64,000 nucleotides of DNA from Alphaproteobacteria bacterium (lineage in GTDB: Bacteria > Pseudomonadota > Alphaproteobacteria > Micropepsales > Micropepsaceae). The number at the start of each line of letters is the position of its first letter. The first letter of the stretch is position 1. Positions 1 to 7,669 of this stretch are shown one piece after another. The stretch spans positions 105,051 to 169,050 of the forward strand of contig JAGWMG010000006.1 in NCBI GenBank assembly GCA_028871795.1, given 5' to 3'. The notes under the pieces were generated by a model, which was not told where the DNA came from, did not search any database, and saw only the letters and a program-made list of their open reading frames with translations. The translations under genes and the position numbers were made by a program.

Positions 1-55
1 CGAGACCGGCGCGCTGATCGCGGCGGCTCTGATCGTTTCGAGCTGGATAGGTTGA
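1..55 (+). CDS. 3' end of an unknown protein (partial)
   Basis: The first 55 bases are open in frame 2 and encode a 17-residue tail, ETGALIAAALIVSSWIG, ending in TGA at 53-55. The tail is hydrophobic and could be a terminal helix. The next start codon lies 3 bases downstream at 59. The gene begins outside the window, so no function can be assigned. Confidence 0.5.
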   Translation, partial: ETGALIAAALIVSSWIG

Positions 56-58
56 ACG

Positions 59-250
59 ATGCCAGACCAAAAATTCTTGAGGGCTTTTATCGCTGCCGTC
101 GAAAGCGGCAAGCACGACGAGGCCATCGAACGCTTCCATTACGATAAAGCAGCCAGGCGTTTTCAAACAAAAAGCGGGCTTCGCGCGAGCGCCCGGCAAA
201 CTTTTGTTTGCCGGGCGCCGGGCAAAACCACGCAACAGTGCGATACCTGA
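59..250 (+). pseudogene. Truncated NTF2/SnoaL-like protein remnant
   Basis: The reading frame starts 3 bases after the preceding gene. Its first 30 or so residues (FLRAFIAAVESG followed by DEAIERF) look like the N-terminal helix of SnoaL/NTF2-like fold proteins, which are normally 110-150 aa. From about residue 31 the similarity is lost: the frame enters low-complexity sequence that contains a 30-base palindrome (189-218) and stops after 63 aa. The core of the beta-sheet fold cannot be present. I infer a gene whose 3' part was deleted or replaced. A short expressed protein is possible but unlikely to fold as NTF2. Family assignment rests only on the N-terminal pattern. Confidence 0.4.
189..218. 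repeat. Perfect 13-bp palindrome with TTTT loop
   Basis: GCGCCCGGCAAAC (189-201), a TTTT loop, then the exact reverse complement (206-218). The stem is GC-rich and lies downstream of the minus-strand NIPSNAP gene (ends at 289) and inside the decayed NTF2-like frame. On the minus strand a T-rich stretch (CTTTTTGTTTG) follows about 15 bases after the stem. It could terminate the minus-strand operon or be a mobile REP-like palindrome. Confidence 0.6.
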
Positions 251-288
251 TCGGACCGAGCGGTGTCCGTAACGCGCTGGCCGACTTT

Positions 289-975
289 TTAGCCATGTAG
301 TCGCGAACGTGCGGTCGGAAGCAGGCGCAATGCTTCCGGCGGTTTCGACAAGGCGTGCTGAAGTTCGGCCGGAAGGGTAATCGCGCGTTCCGACCCGGCG
401 TTCGCGAAAAGAGTAAACCAGACGAAGACATGCTCGCCTTCGCGCACGGGCAGCGCGGGAAAAGTGTTGGGACTTTCTTCGGTGACAAACGCGGCGAGGA
501 ATTCCGCGCCAGCCGCCGCGCACCTGGAAGGCACTGCGCTGCGACATACGGCGACAAGCGCGTCCGTCATTGGCGCCGCGAAATTGCAGATCGTGGCGAG
601 GACGAGCCCTTCCGGCAACGTCGTTGACCCACGCGGCGCCCTGCTTCCCTCCTTCGCGAAGCCTGAATCCTTCCAGGCGTGACGCAACAGCAGCACGTTG
701 TCGGAATCGATCATCGTGGCGTTCGCCGCATCGCGATTGGCTTTCCACGTGGGGCCGCCATAGAAAGCGCTCAACGACTGTGCACGGCTTTCCATGTCCG
801 CGAAGCCCCGCAGCCAGACAAAGCGATCCGGATTGTCCGCGTCGCGAAACGTGCCGATGACATCCATGCCGGCGGTTTCTTGGCTTTCCACGAATTCGCG
901 CTCGAATAATTCGATGAGCACGTCGCGCTTGCCCGGCTTCAGCGTGTATTGGCGCAATTCAACGACGTTGCTCAT
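289..975 (-). CDS. NIPSNAP family protein
   Basis: A 228-aa protein that begins with the NIPSNAP signature VELRQYTLKPGKRD (about residues 5-18), followed by a ferredoxin-like alpha/beta barrel segment (GTFRDADNPDRFVWLRGF, about residues 40-57) and a second, weaker half. NIPSNAP proteins are dimeric alpha/beta-barrel proteins of poorly defined function, related in fold to antibiotic-biosynthesis monooxygenases. I chose ATG at 975 because the family match begins there and it overlaps the upstream gene's stop by 4 bases (ATGA), which implies translational coupling. The pair lies divergent to a WYL regulator, its likely controller. Confidence 0.8.
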   Translation of the reverse strand: MSNVVELRQYTLKPGKRDVLIELFEREFVESQETAGMDVIGTFRDADNPDRFVWLRGFADMESRAQSLSAFYGGPTWKANRDAANATMIDSDNVLLLRHAWKDSGFAKEGSRAPRGSTTLPEGLVLATICNFAAPMTDALVAVCRSAVPSRCAAAGAEFLAAFVTEESPNTFPALPVREGEHVFVWFTLFANAGSERAITLPAELQHALSKPPEALRLLPTARSRLHG

Positions 976-1484
976 TTGACCCTCGTGAAGTCCATCACCC
1001 AGTTCGTTTCCCAGCTTTTTCCGCCGTCTGGCGAAAAAGCCTGCTCCCAATGGCCCGAGTTGGCCGTGATGCACGACCATACGAAGCGAACTTTGATGGA
1101 TTTTCCGTTGAAAGTGTCGTCGCCGTCGAACGTGCCGATGCCGTTCTTGAAATTGCCGATCACGGGCGATCCGATCGTGTGCGGATCGCGCGCATCGAGC
1201 CACCAGATCGCCCAGGTTTGTGTTTTGGGATCATAGCCGCGCATGCCCATCGCGCGATAAGCGCCGCCGGGCAAGCCGACGAAATTGTCGTCCATCGTGC
1301 CGTGACCGCCCATTGTCATTTGGAGTTCGGACATCCCTTCGAACTCCACCCATTCATGGTTGTTGGCGAGCCGCTCTTTCAGACGGCGATGATGGACGCG
1401 CCATTTGCCGATGAGAAAATCGAAATCGTGGGCGTGGTCGGTCAAGGTTGTTCCTCCTGTCACCGGGGCGGCGGCGATTTTCAT
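972..1484 (-). CDS. DUF1579-like protein
   Basis: A 170-aa soluble protein with the pattern FDFLIGKWRVHHRRL near residue 20, then G-rich and W-rich strands (WAIWWLDARDPHT) and an ending WETNWVMDFTRV. This resembles the DUF1579/lipocalin-like beta-barrel families, whose role is unknown. I chose ATG at 1484 over an in-frame start at 1535 because the latter lies inside the palindromic operator candidate at 1529-1545 and its extra residues look non-homologous. First gene of a two-gene operon with the NIPSNAP protein (ATGA overlap). Confidence 0.7.
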   Translation of the reverse strand: MKIAAAPVTGGTTLTDHAHDFDFLIGKWRVHHRRLKERLANNHEWVEFEGMSELQMTMGGHGTMDDNFVGLPGGAYRAMGMRGYDPKTQTWAIWWLDARDPHTIGSPVIGNFKNGIGTFDGDDTFNGKSIKVRFVWSCITANSGHWEQAFSPDGGKSWETNWVMDFTRVK

Positions 1485-1528
1485 GGGCTTGCCCTCAGGG
1501 TTGCGGGAGAGGTTGTAACCTTCTATAC

Positions 1529-1545
1529 ATGACATCTACTGTCAT
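1529..1545. promoter_or_regulatory. Palindromic operator candidate in divergent intergenic region
   Basis: ATGACA-TCTAC-TGTCAT is a perfect 6-bp inverted repeat with a 5-bp spacer. It sits in the 83-bp gap between the divergent WYL-regulator gene (starts 1568) and the DUF1579/NIPSNAP operon (starts 1484). Spacing and symmetry suit a dimeric winged-helix regulator, so autoregulation plus control of the divergent operon is inferred. Confidence 0.55.
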
Positions 1546-1567
1546 ATATTAGCCGTACCCTCAAAAA

Positions 1568-2554
1568 ATGCTGGCAAGCCGGTTGCTGTCGATCCTGATG
1601 CTGCTGCAGACGCGCGGCCGGATGAGTGCGACGGAACTGGCGGCAAAATTCGAGGTCTCTGCGCGCACAATTTACCGCGACATCGATCAATTAAGCGCCG
1701 CAGGCATTCCCGTCTATGCGGATCGCGGACGCGCCGGCGGGTTTCAATTGCTGGACGGCTATCGCACCAAGCTTACGGGCCTTACGCAATCGGAAGCGGA
1801 GACGTTGTTCCTCGCGGGGCTCCCCGGACCCGCGGCACAACTTGGCCTCGCCGATCTTCTGTCGGCCGCGCGACTGAAATTGACGGCCGCCCTTCCGGCC
1901 CCCGTGCAGGCGAACGCCGAGCGCATTGCCGCGCGCTTTCATCTCGATCCTGTCGCGTGGTTTCGTGGCGCCGAACCGCTTCCTTCGCTGCAACCCGTCG
2001 CACGCGCGGTTTGGAGCGGGCATTACTTGAAACTGCGATACCGGCGCGCCGGCGAAGCGGAGCCGTACCCGCGCAAGCTCGGTCCGCTCGGTCTGGTTCT
2101 CAAGGGCGGCGTCTGGTACCTCGTCGCGCTAAGCGGAAAGTCGATCCGTACCTACCGCGTGGCAAACATCCTTGATGCGCAGATCGACGACGAGCCGTTC
2201 GCACGGCCCAAGGCGTTCGATCTTGCAGCCCACTGGGAAAGAGCGTCGCGCGAATATGAGTTGGGCGTCTATCGTGAGAAGGCCGAGGTGCGCCTTTCGC
2301 AGAAGAGTTTTTCGCTTCTCGAACTTCTCGGACCCTATGTAACGGAGGCCGCCGCAAAGACCGCGACGAGTCCGGATCGCAACGGCTGGGTGCGCTGCAC
2401 GATCCCGATCGAATCCATCGACTTCGGCGCGCGCGAACTGATGCGACTGGGCGAGGAAGTGGAAGTGATCGGCCCGCCGGCCTTGCGCGAAAGGATGTCT
2501 GCCACTCTGGCCGCCATGTCGCGCCGCCATCGTGCAAATGCGTCTCCCAAGTAA
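1568..2554 (+). CDS. YafY-type HTH/WYL-domain transcriptional regulator
   Basis: A 328-aa protein with an N-terminal winged helix-turn-helix (residues 1-60; LAAKFEVSARTIYRDIDQL is the recognition region) followed by a WYL domain at about 140-205 that retains the W-Y-L triplet in GGVWYLVAL. A C-terminal WCX-like domain ends near RRHRA. Proteins of this build are dimeric, ligand-responsive regulators, usually controlling adjacent genes. The gene is divergent from the DUF1579/NIPSNAP operon with a palindrome between them, so it probably regulates that operon and itself. The effector is unknown. The 3' end faces the convergent membrane-protein gene. Confidence 0.9.
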   Translation: MLASRLLSILMLLQTRGRMSATELAAKFEVSARTIYRDIDQLSAAGIPVYADRGRAGGFQLLDGYRTKLTGLTQSEAETLFLAGLPGPAAQLGLADLLSAARLKLTAALPAPVQANAERIAARFHLDPVAWFRGAEPLPSLQPVARAVWSGHYLKLRYRRAGEAEPYPRKLGPLGLVLKGGVWYLVALSGKSIRTYRVANILDAQIDDEPFARPKAFDLAAHWERASREYELGVYREKAEVRLSQKSFSLLELLGPYVTEAAAKTATSPDRNGWVRCTIPIESIDFGARELMRLGEEVEVIGPPALRERMSATLAAMSRRHRANASPK

Positions 2555-2631
2555 AGCGTCCTTCGTCGCCGAGTGGCTGCCTCTAGCGTGAATCGGAAGC
2601 CGGGCGCCGAAGAAGGGTGAACCGCCCCGAC

Positions 2632-3417
2632 TCAGGCCGTCTTCTTCTCTTCCGCCGCGGCTTCGACGCTCTCGATGGTCTTCTTTTCCCGGCTCGGCCG
2701 CCGGCCGCGGCGCAGCAGGCTGAGCACGATCAGAAGCAGAACGAATCCTGTGATGGCGCGGAAGGTGAAGACGAAGTTCGTATACAGCGCGTTGTCGCTG
2801 TTGTTTTCGAGCGTGCCAAATTGCCAGCCGTAGATGTCCGGCGCATTGAGCAGCGCGGCGCCCGCAATCTGGTCGGCGGTGAACAGTTGAATGTCCCAGG
2901 CCCTCACCGTCTGGTTCTGCACGGAGCCCGTCTCGGTGGCGTACATCGAGCCACCCGGCAGCGCGCGGGTGAAACTGAGCGATACGGCGAAAAATGCGAA
3001 CACCAGAAAGACCGCGCCCGCGAATAGGATCGTCCGTCCGGCGACGATCTGGTAATGGGCGTTCACCACCTCCTCGCGCATCGCCACGAAGATGGCCTCC
3101 TTGGTTTCCTCCGAGATGCCGCCGCGGTCGATGAGATGGCGCGTGAGGCGGCGTTCCTCCGCCGCCGCGCCGTCCACCATCGCGGGCAACAGCAGCGCCA
3201 GGCCGGCAAGCAGAACGGCAACCGCGTCGACCAGCAGCACCAGGGCGAAGAACACCCAATAGCCGGAGGAATTCACGCCGGCCTCGAAATGTCCGGGCAG
3301 CACGCGCGCCAGCCACGGGTGGGCGCTCGTCATGCTCGTGACCAGCATGAGGAACATGATTAGGTTGATAGCTACAAAAGCCAGTAGAAGCCTGATGCCC
3401 GTAAAGCGCTTCGACAT
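2632..3417 (-). CDS. Four-helix integral membrane protein, unknown function
   Basis: A 261-aa protein with predicted membrane segments at about residues 8-30, 50-80, 125-150 and 220-240, a large polar loop between helices 3 and 4 (about 150-215), and a highly charged C-terminus (RRGRRPSREKK, then EEKK). A cytoplasmic amphipathic stretch lies between helices 2 and 3 (EERRLTRHLIDRGGISEE). No enzymatic motif was seen and I do not recognise the family. ATG at 3417 is chosen over an in-frame GTG at 3423 because it sits better behind the G-rich ribosome-binding region. It is convergent with the WYL gene and divergent from the methyltransferase gene. Confidence 0.75.
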   Translation of the reverse strand: MSKRFTGIRLLLAFVAINLIMFLMLVTSMTSAHPWLARVLPGHFEAGVNSSGYWVFFALVLLVDAVAVLLAGLALLLPAMVDGAAAEERRLTRHLIDRGGISEETKEAIFVAMREEVVNAHYQIVAGRTILFAGAVFLVFAFFAVSLSFTRALPGGSMYATETGSVQNQTVRAWDIQLFTADQIAGAALLNAPDIYGWQFGTLENNSDNALYTNFVFTFRAITGFVLLLIVLSLLRRGRRPSREKKTIESVEAAAEEKKTA

Positions 3418-3473
3418 ACCCACCCCCGACGCCTATTTTGTTGAACATTATACACGAAAGGCGCCTCCTGCAC

Positions 3474-4121
3474 ATGACGGTTCCCGCCGCCTTCATCCGC
3501 GACAACACGGCCCTGACCGCGCTGCCTTTGGTCCCGGAAATAAGGCTGTACTTGGCGACGGAAGTCGTGCCGCTGTGGCGAAAGACCGAAGACCAACTCG
3601 CGGAACAAGGCGTGCCCCCGCCCTATTGGGCCTTCGCCTGGGCGGGCGGACAAGCGCTGGCGCGTTATGTCCTCGACCATCCCGAAATCGTCCGCGGAAA
3701 ATCGGTGCTCGATTTCGGTTCCGGTTCGGGGCTGGTGGCCATCGCCGCGGCGAAAGCGGGTGCGTCGCAGGTCCTGGCGGCGGAGATCGACGCCTTCGCG
3801 GAAGCGGCCATCCAACTGAACGCCGAGGCAAACGGCGTCCGCCTCGCCACCACTCGCGAAGACTTGATCGGGAGCAGCGGCCGCTGGGAAACCATCCTGG
3901 TCGGCGACATGTGCTACGAGCGGCCGTTGGCCGAGCGGCTGCTGACTTGGCTCGCAGAACGCCCGCGCTCCGGAGCAACTGTTCTGCTGGGCGATCCCGG
4001 GCGCAGCTATTTTCCGAAATCGGGAGTTGAAAAGCTGGCTACCTATCGCGTCGAGACGACGCGCGAGCTGGAGGACCGCGAGGTCCGCGAAACCGGCGTC
4101 TATGCGTTGCGCGAAACTTGA
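3474..4121 (+). CDS. Class I SAM-dependent methyltransferase (EtfB/PrmA-like)
   Basis: A 215-aa protein with a Rossmann methyltransferase core: motif I VLDFGSGSGLVAIAAAKAGA (about residues 77-96), an acidic end of strand 2 (AAEIDAFA), and a motif IV region VGDMCYERP that resembles the D-x-x-Y motif of the METTL20/ETF-beta lysine methyltransferase and nicotinamide N-methylase-like group. The N-terminal PPPYWAFAWAGGQALARY is also typical of that group. The substrate is probably a protein lysine, but that is inference. ATG at 3474 fits the family start; the open frame extends upstream to 3438. Its stop overlaps an open frame leading into the VOC gene. Confidence 0.8.
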   Translation: MTVPAAFIRDNTALTALPLVPEIRLYLATEVVPLWRKTEDQLAEQGVPPPYWAFAWAGGQALARYVLDHPEIVRGKSVLDFGSGSGLVAIAAAKAGASQVLAAEIDAFAEAAIQLNAEANGVRLATTREDLIGSSGRWETILVGDMCYERPLAERLLTWLAERPRSGATVLLGDPGRSYFPKSGVEKLATYRVETTRELEDREVRETGVYALRET

Positions 4122-4168
4122 CTCGGGAGACGCCGCCGCATAGGATCGAACAAAACAGGAACATGATG

Positions 4169-4513
4169 ATGCCAAACGATGGTTTTCTGGACTATATCGA
4201 GCTGCCCGCGTCGGACATTCCGGCCACCAAGGCGTTCTACGGATCGGTCTTCGGCTGGACCTTCGTGGATTACGGGCCGGATTATGTGGAGTTCCATAGC
4301 GGCGACCGCGTCGGCGGCTTCAATGCGGAACGCAAGGTGGTGGCGAACGGCGGGCCGCTCGCCGTGCTCTACGCCAACGACTTGGAGGCGATGGAGGCCA
4401 AAGTGAGCGCGGCAGGCGCGGAGATATTCTCCCGCCTTGAGTTCCCCGGTGGCCGCCGTTTCCACTTCCGCGATCCCAACGGCAACGAAATTGCCGTCTG
4501 GACCAAGGTTTAG
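4169..4513 (+). CDS. VOC family protein (glyoxalase/bleomycin-resistance fold)
   Basis: A 114-aa protein with a single VOC module: FLDYIELPASDIPATKAFYG at the start, a central VGGFNAE, and the C-terminal FHFRDPNGNEIAVW strand that carries the usual glutamate metal ligand. Members bind a divalent metal and act as lyases, isomerases or binding proteins; the substrate cannot be told here. Three ATGs occur in a row (4163, 4166, 4169). The third sits 8 bases after AGGA and is preferred. It follows the methyltransferase by 47 bases and may be co-transcribed. Confidence 0.8.
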   Translation: MPNDGFLDYIELPASDIPATKAFYGSVFGWTFVDYGPDYVEFHSGDRVGGFNAERKVVANGGPLAVLYANDLEAMEAKVSAAGAEIFSRLEFPGGRRFHFRDPNGNEIAVWTKV

Positions 4514-4621
4514 CAACAGTTCAAGTGGCCCGTTCCCTGTTGGCGCGAGCGTCAAGCTCGTGCACAGTGACCCCATGTTGGGCCTGCTTCGCGGGCTGAC
4601 TGCCACGAAGGGGGCTACTGC

Positions 4622-6121
4622 ATGGCTGGGATCACCGAAGACCCAATTGCCGAACAACACGAAGTTCACGATCTGAATCCCACGCTGGGTGTGATCCACC
4701 TGATCGCGCTCGGCATCGGCGCCATCATCGGCGCCGGCATCTTCGTCATCACCGGCCACGCGGCGGCAACCTATGCAGGGCCGGGCGTGGTGATCTCCTT
4801 CGCCATCGCGGGGCTTGGTTGTCTGTTCGCGGGGCTGTGCTACGCCGAATACGCTTCCATGATCCCGGTGGCGGGCAGCGCCTACACCTACACCTATGCC
4901 ACGCTCGGCCGCTTCATGGCCTGGTTCATCGGCTGGAACCTGGTGCTGGAATACCTGGCAGCCGCATCGACCGTCGCCAACGGCTGGTCGGGCTACTTCA
5001 ACGATTTTATGAAATACATCGGCCATCCGATTCCGGCGGCTTTCGCCTCGGCGCCGCTGTGCGTGGCGACGGACATCCATTGCTCGACCTACAGTGCGGG
5101 CGCCAGCGCGCTCAACGCCATGATGCACATCGGCCAGACCGGAACGATCGTGAACCTGCCCGCCGTGGCGCTGATCGCCCTGGTCTCGGCCGTCCTGATC
5201 GTCGGCGTCCACCTGTCGGCGAATTTCAACAACCTCATGGTCGGCATCAAACTGTGTATCGTCGTGCTCGTCATCGCGGTGGGATTGCCGCACGTCGTCG
5301 CCGCCAACCACGTACCCTTTATTCCGGCCAATACCGGGACTTGGGGCCAGTTCGGCTTCAGCGGCGTGCTGCGCGCCACCGGCGTCATCTTCTTCGCCTA
5401 TATCGGGTTCGATGCCGTGTCGGTGGCGGCACAGGAGGCCAGGAATCCCAAACGCGACGTTCCCATCGGCATTCTCGGCTCGCTCGCCATCTGCACCGTG
5501 CTCTACATGCTGATGTCGTATGTGCTGACGGGGCTCGCTTCCTACACCACATTGAACGTGGCGCACCCAGTCTCGATGGCCGTCGAGGCGATACCCGAAA
5601 CGACATGGCTTGCGCCGTTCGTCAACGTCGGCGCCATCGTCGGGCTCGCCTCCGTCGTGCTGGTGCTGCTGCTGGGCCAGTCGCGCATCTTCTACGCCAT
5701 GTCGAAGGACGGCATGATCCCGCCGCTGTTCAGCGAAGTGCACAAGCGCTTCCGCACGCCGTGGAAGAGCACGATCATCACCGGCATCTTCGCGGCTCTG
5801 CTCGCCGGCGCCCTGCCGCTGGACATTCTCGGCGAGCTGGTATCCATCGGAACGTTGCTGGCCTTCGTCATCGTCTGCTTCGGCGTCATGGTGCTGCGCA
5901 TCGCAAAGCCGAGAGCAATACGCCCGTTCCAAACGCCGTTCGTGTGGTTCGTGGCGCCGGCGGGCATCGTCATGTGCGGCGCGATGATGGCGTGGCTGCC
6001 GATCGACACCTGGCTGCGCCTCATCCTCTGGACCGTCATCGGCCTCGTCATTTTCTTCGTTTACGGCATCTGGCACGCTAAGGCTCCGCGCTGGCACATC
6101 AAGGAACACCCCGCCAAGTGA
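4622..6121 (+). CDS. APC-family amino-acid permease (copy 1 of a tandem pair)
   Basis: A 499-aa inner-membrane transporter with about 12 hydrophobic segments. The TM1 unwound motif GIGAIIGAGIFVITG (about residues 29-43) is the substrate-binding hallmark of the amino acid-polyamine-organocation family, and the overall pattern fits the cationic amino-acid/YfnA subgroup. FFAYIGFDAVSVAAQEARNP (about 255-274) is the conserved TM6-loop region. An AAGGGGG stretch lies upstream of the ATG. A paralogue of similar length follows 30 bases later, probably in the same transcript. It is likely an amino-acid/H+ symporter; the substrate is unknown. Confidence 0.92.
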   Translation: MAGITEDPIAEQHEVHDLNPTLGVIHLIALGIGAIIGAGIFVITGHAAATYAGPGVVISFAIAGLGCLFAGLCYAEYASMIPVAGSAYTYTYATLGRFMAWFIGWNLVLEYLAAASTVANGWSGYFNDFMKYIGHPIPAAFASAPLCVATDIHCSTYSAGASALNAMMHIGQTGTIVNLPAVALIALVSAVLIVGVHLSANFNNLMVGIKLCIVVLVIAVGLPHVVAANHVPFIPANTGTWGQFGFSGVLRATGVIFFAYIGFDAVSVAAQEARNPKRDVPIGILGSLAICTVLYMLMSYVLTGLASYTTLNVAHPVSMAVEAIPETTWLAPFVNVGAIVGLASVVLVLLLGQSRIFYAMSKDGMIPPLFSEVHKRFRTPWKSTIITGIFAALLAGALPLDILGELVSIGTLLAFVIVCFGVMVLRIAKPRAIRPFQTPFVWFVAPAGIVMCGAMMAWLPIDTWLRLILWTVIGLVIFFVYGIWHAKAPRWHIKEHPAK

Positions 6122-6151
6122 TCCGCCGCGCAGGCAAGATGGAGCCGATGC

Positions 6152-7621
6152 ATGGCCGAATTTGACGAAGCGGCGGAACTGGAACTGCCCGATCCCATCG
6201 TCGCCAGCGAAGCCCATCTGCATCGCGCGCTGGGGCCGTTCAGCCTCATTATGATCGGGATCGGTTGCATCATCGGCTCCGGCATTTTCGTCATCACGGG
6301 CCACGCGGCGGCGGAGCATGCGGGACCGGCTGTGCTTGTCTCGTTCGTCATCGCGGGCATCGGCTGTCTATTCGCCGGACTCTGCTACGCCGAGTTCGCC
6401 TCCATGATTCCGGAGTCGGGAAGTTCCTACACCTATGCCTATGCCACGATGGGCCGCTTCATGGCGTGGTTCATCGGCTGGAACATGGTGCTCGAATACG
6501 GCGTCTCGGCTGCGGGTGTGGCCGCGGGTTGGTCGGGCTATTTCGTCAGCCTGCTGCACGATATAGGCCTCGATTTCCCGGCTGCGTTCGCCAATGCCCC
6601 CGTCGCCGGGACGGGGCTTCATGCGCTTCATGCGACCGGCGCGTTTATGAATGTTCCCGCCGTAGCGCTGGTCGTGGGATTGACCGTGTTCCTGGTGATC
6701 GGCGTGCGCGAGTCAGCGAATTTCAACGGGCTCATGGTGCTCATCAAAACAGGTATTGTGCTGCTCGTCATCTTATTCGGACTGCCGTTCGTGCACCTGC
6801 AGAACTTGACGCCGTTCATTCCGCCGAATGAGGGTCCATGGGGCAAGTTTGGCATCAGTGGAATCCTCGCGGCCTCCGGCAACATCTTCTTCGCCTATAT
6901 CGGCTTCGAAGCGGTGTCGGTGGCGGCGCAGGAAGCGAAGAATCCGCGGCGCGACCTGCCGATCGGCATTCTCGGATCGCTCGGGATCTGCACCGTCCTC
7001 TACATCCTCATGACGATTGTGCTGCTTGGCGTTGCAGACTGGCGCACCCTCGACGTTGAAAACCCTGTCTCGTTCGCGGTGAGCAAGATCGCGCCGCTGC
7101 ACTGGCTGGTAGCTCCCATCGATGTCGGCGCCGTCGTCGGCCTCGCCTCCGTAGTGTTCGTGTCGCTCTACGGCCAGTCGCGCGTGTTCTATTGCATGGC
7201 GCGCGACGGTTTCCTGCCGCGAATGTTCTCGGCGGTGCACAAACAATTCAGGACGCCGCATTACGGCACTATCATCACGGGCGTGCTCGCGGCCGTGCTT
7301 GCGGCGGCGTTTCCTCTCGACATCCTCGCCGAGCTGGTTTCCGTCGGCACGCTTCTGGCGTTCATCGCGGTATGCGGCGGAATCCTCATCTTGCGGGTGA
7401 CGGCGCCGCGCGCGACGCGGCGGTTCCGCATTCGCTATGTGTGGCTGATCGCCCCGGCGGGCCTCTTGATCTGCACGCTGATGATGGTCAGCCTCTTTGT
7501 CTCATCGCCGGATACGTTGAGTCGGCTCATCGTCTGGACGGGCGTGGGCCTTGTCATTTACTTCGTGTATGGTGTGTGGCACGCCGCGCCGTCGAAGTGG
7601 AAAGTGTCCAACGAAAGCTGA
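6152..7621 (+). CDS. APC-family amino-acid permease (copy 2 of a tandem pair)
   Basis: A 489-aa paralogue of the preceding permease, co-linear over its whole length. It has the TM1 motif GIGCIIGSGIFVITG, SFVIAGIGCLFAGLCYAE, and the TM6-loop FFAYIGFEAVSVAAQEAKNP. The N-terminus differs (a more acidic leader, DEAAELELPDP), as does a central loop (residues 150-165), so specificity may have diverged. It begins 30 bases after copy 1, which suggests tandem duplication and co-transcription. The stop codon overlaps the start of a short palindromic repeat (7621-7655). Confidence 0.92.
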   Translation: MAEFDEAAELELPDPIVASEAHLHRALGPFSLIMIGIGCIIGSGIFVITGHAAAEHAGPAVLVSFVIAGIGCLFAGLCYAEFASMIPESGSSYTYAYATMGRFMAWFIGWNMVLEYGVSAAGVAAGWSGYFVSLLHDIGLDFPAAFANAPVAGTGLHALHATGAFMNVPAVALVVGLTVFLVIGVRESANFNGLMVLIKTGIVLLVILFGLPFVHLQNLTPFIPPNEGPWGKFGISGILAASGNIFFAYIGFEAVSVAAQEAKNPRRDLPIGILGSLGICTVLYILMTIVLLGVADWRTLDVENPVSFAVSKIAPLHWLVAPIDVGAVVGLASVVFVSLYGQSRVFYCMARDGFLPRMFSAVHKQFRTPHYGTIITGVLAAVLAAAFPLDILAELVSVGTLLAFIAVCGGILILRVTAPRATRRFRIRYVWLIAPAGLLICTLMMVSLFVSSPDTLSRLIVWTGVGLVIYFVYGVWHAAPSKWKVSNES

Positions 7622-7655
7622 CCCTTCGAGGCTCGCCGCGCTCGCACCTCAGGGT
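7621..7655. repeat. REP-like intergenic palindrome
   Basis: ACCCTTCGAGG ... CCTCAGGGT is an imperfect inverted repeat around GCTCGCCGCGCTCGC. It closely resembles short palindromic intergenic repeats that are frequent in alphaproteobacterial genomes (CCTTCGAGG...CCTCAGGGTGAGG type). It fills most of the 48-bp gap between the permease and the UbiD-family gene and may modulate read-through. Confidence 0.55.
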
Positions 7656-7669
7656 GAGGACTCTGCAAT

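Noticed and set aside
59..250. A functional 63-aa NTF2-like protein
   Set aside because: The fold needs over 100 residues and similarity stops at about residue 30 beside a palindrome, so a remnant is more likely.
4100..6319. A minus-strand open frame of 739 codons opposite the first permease
   Set aside because: Composition is D/H/R/G-rich without motifs and mirrors the permease gene; shadow of a high-GC coding region.
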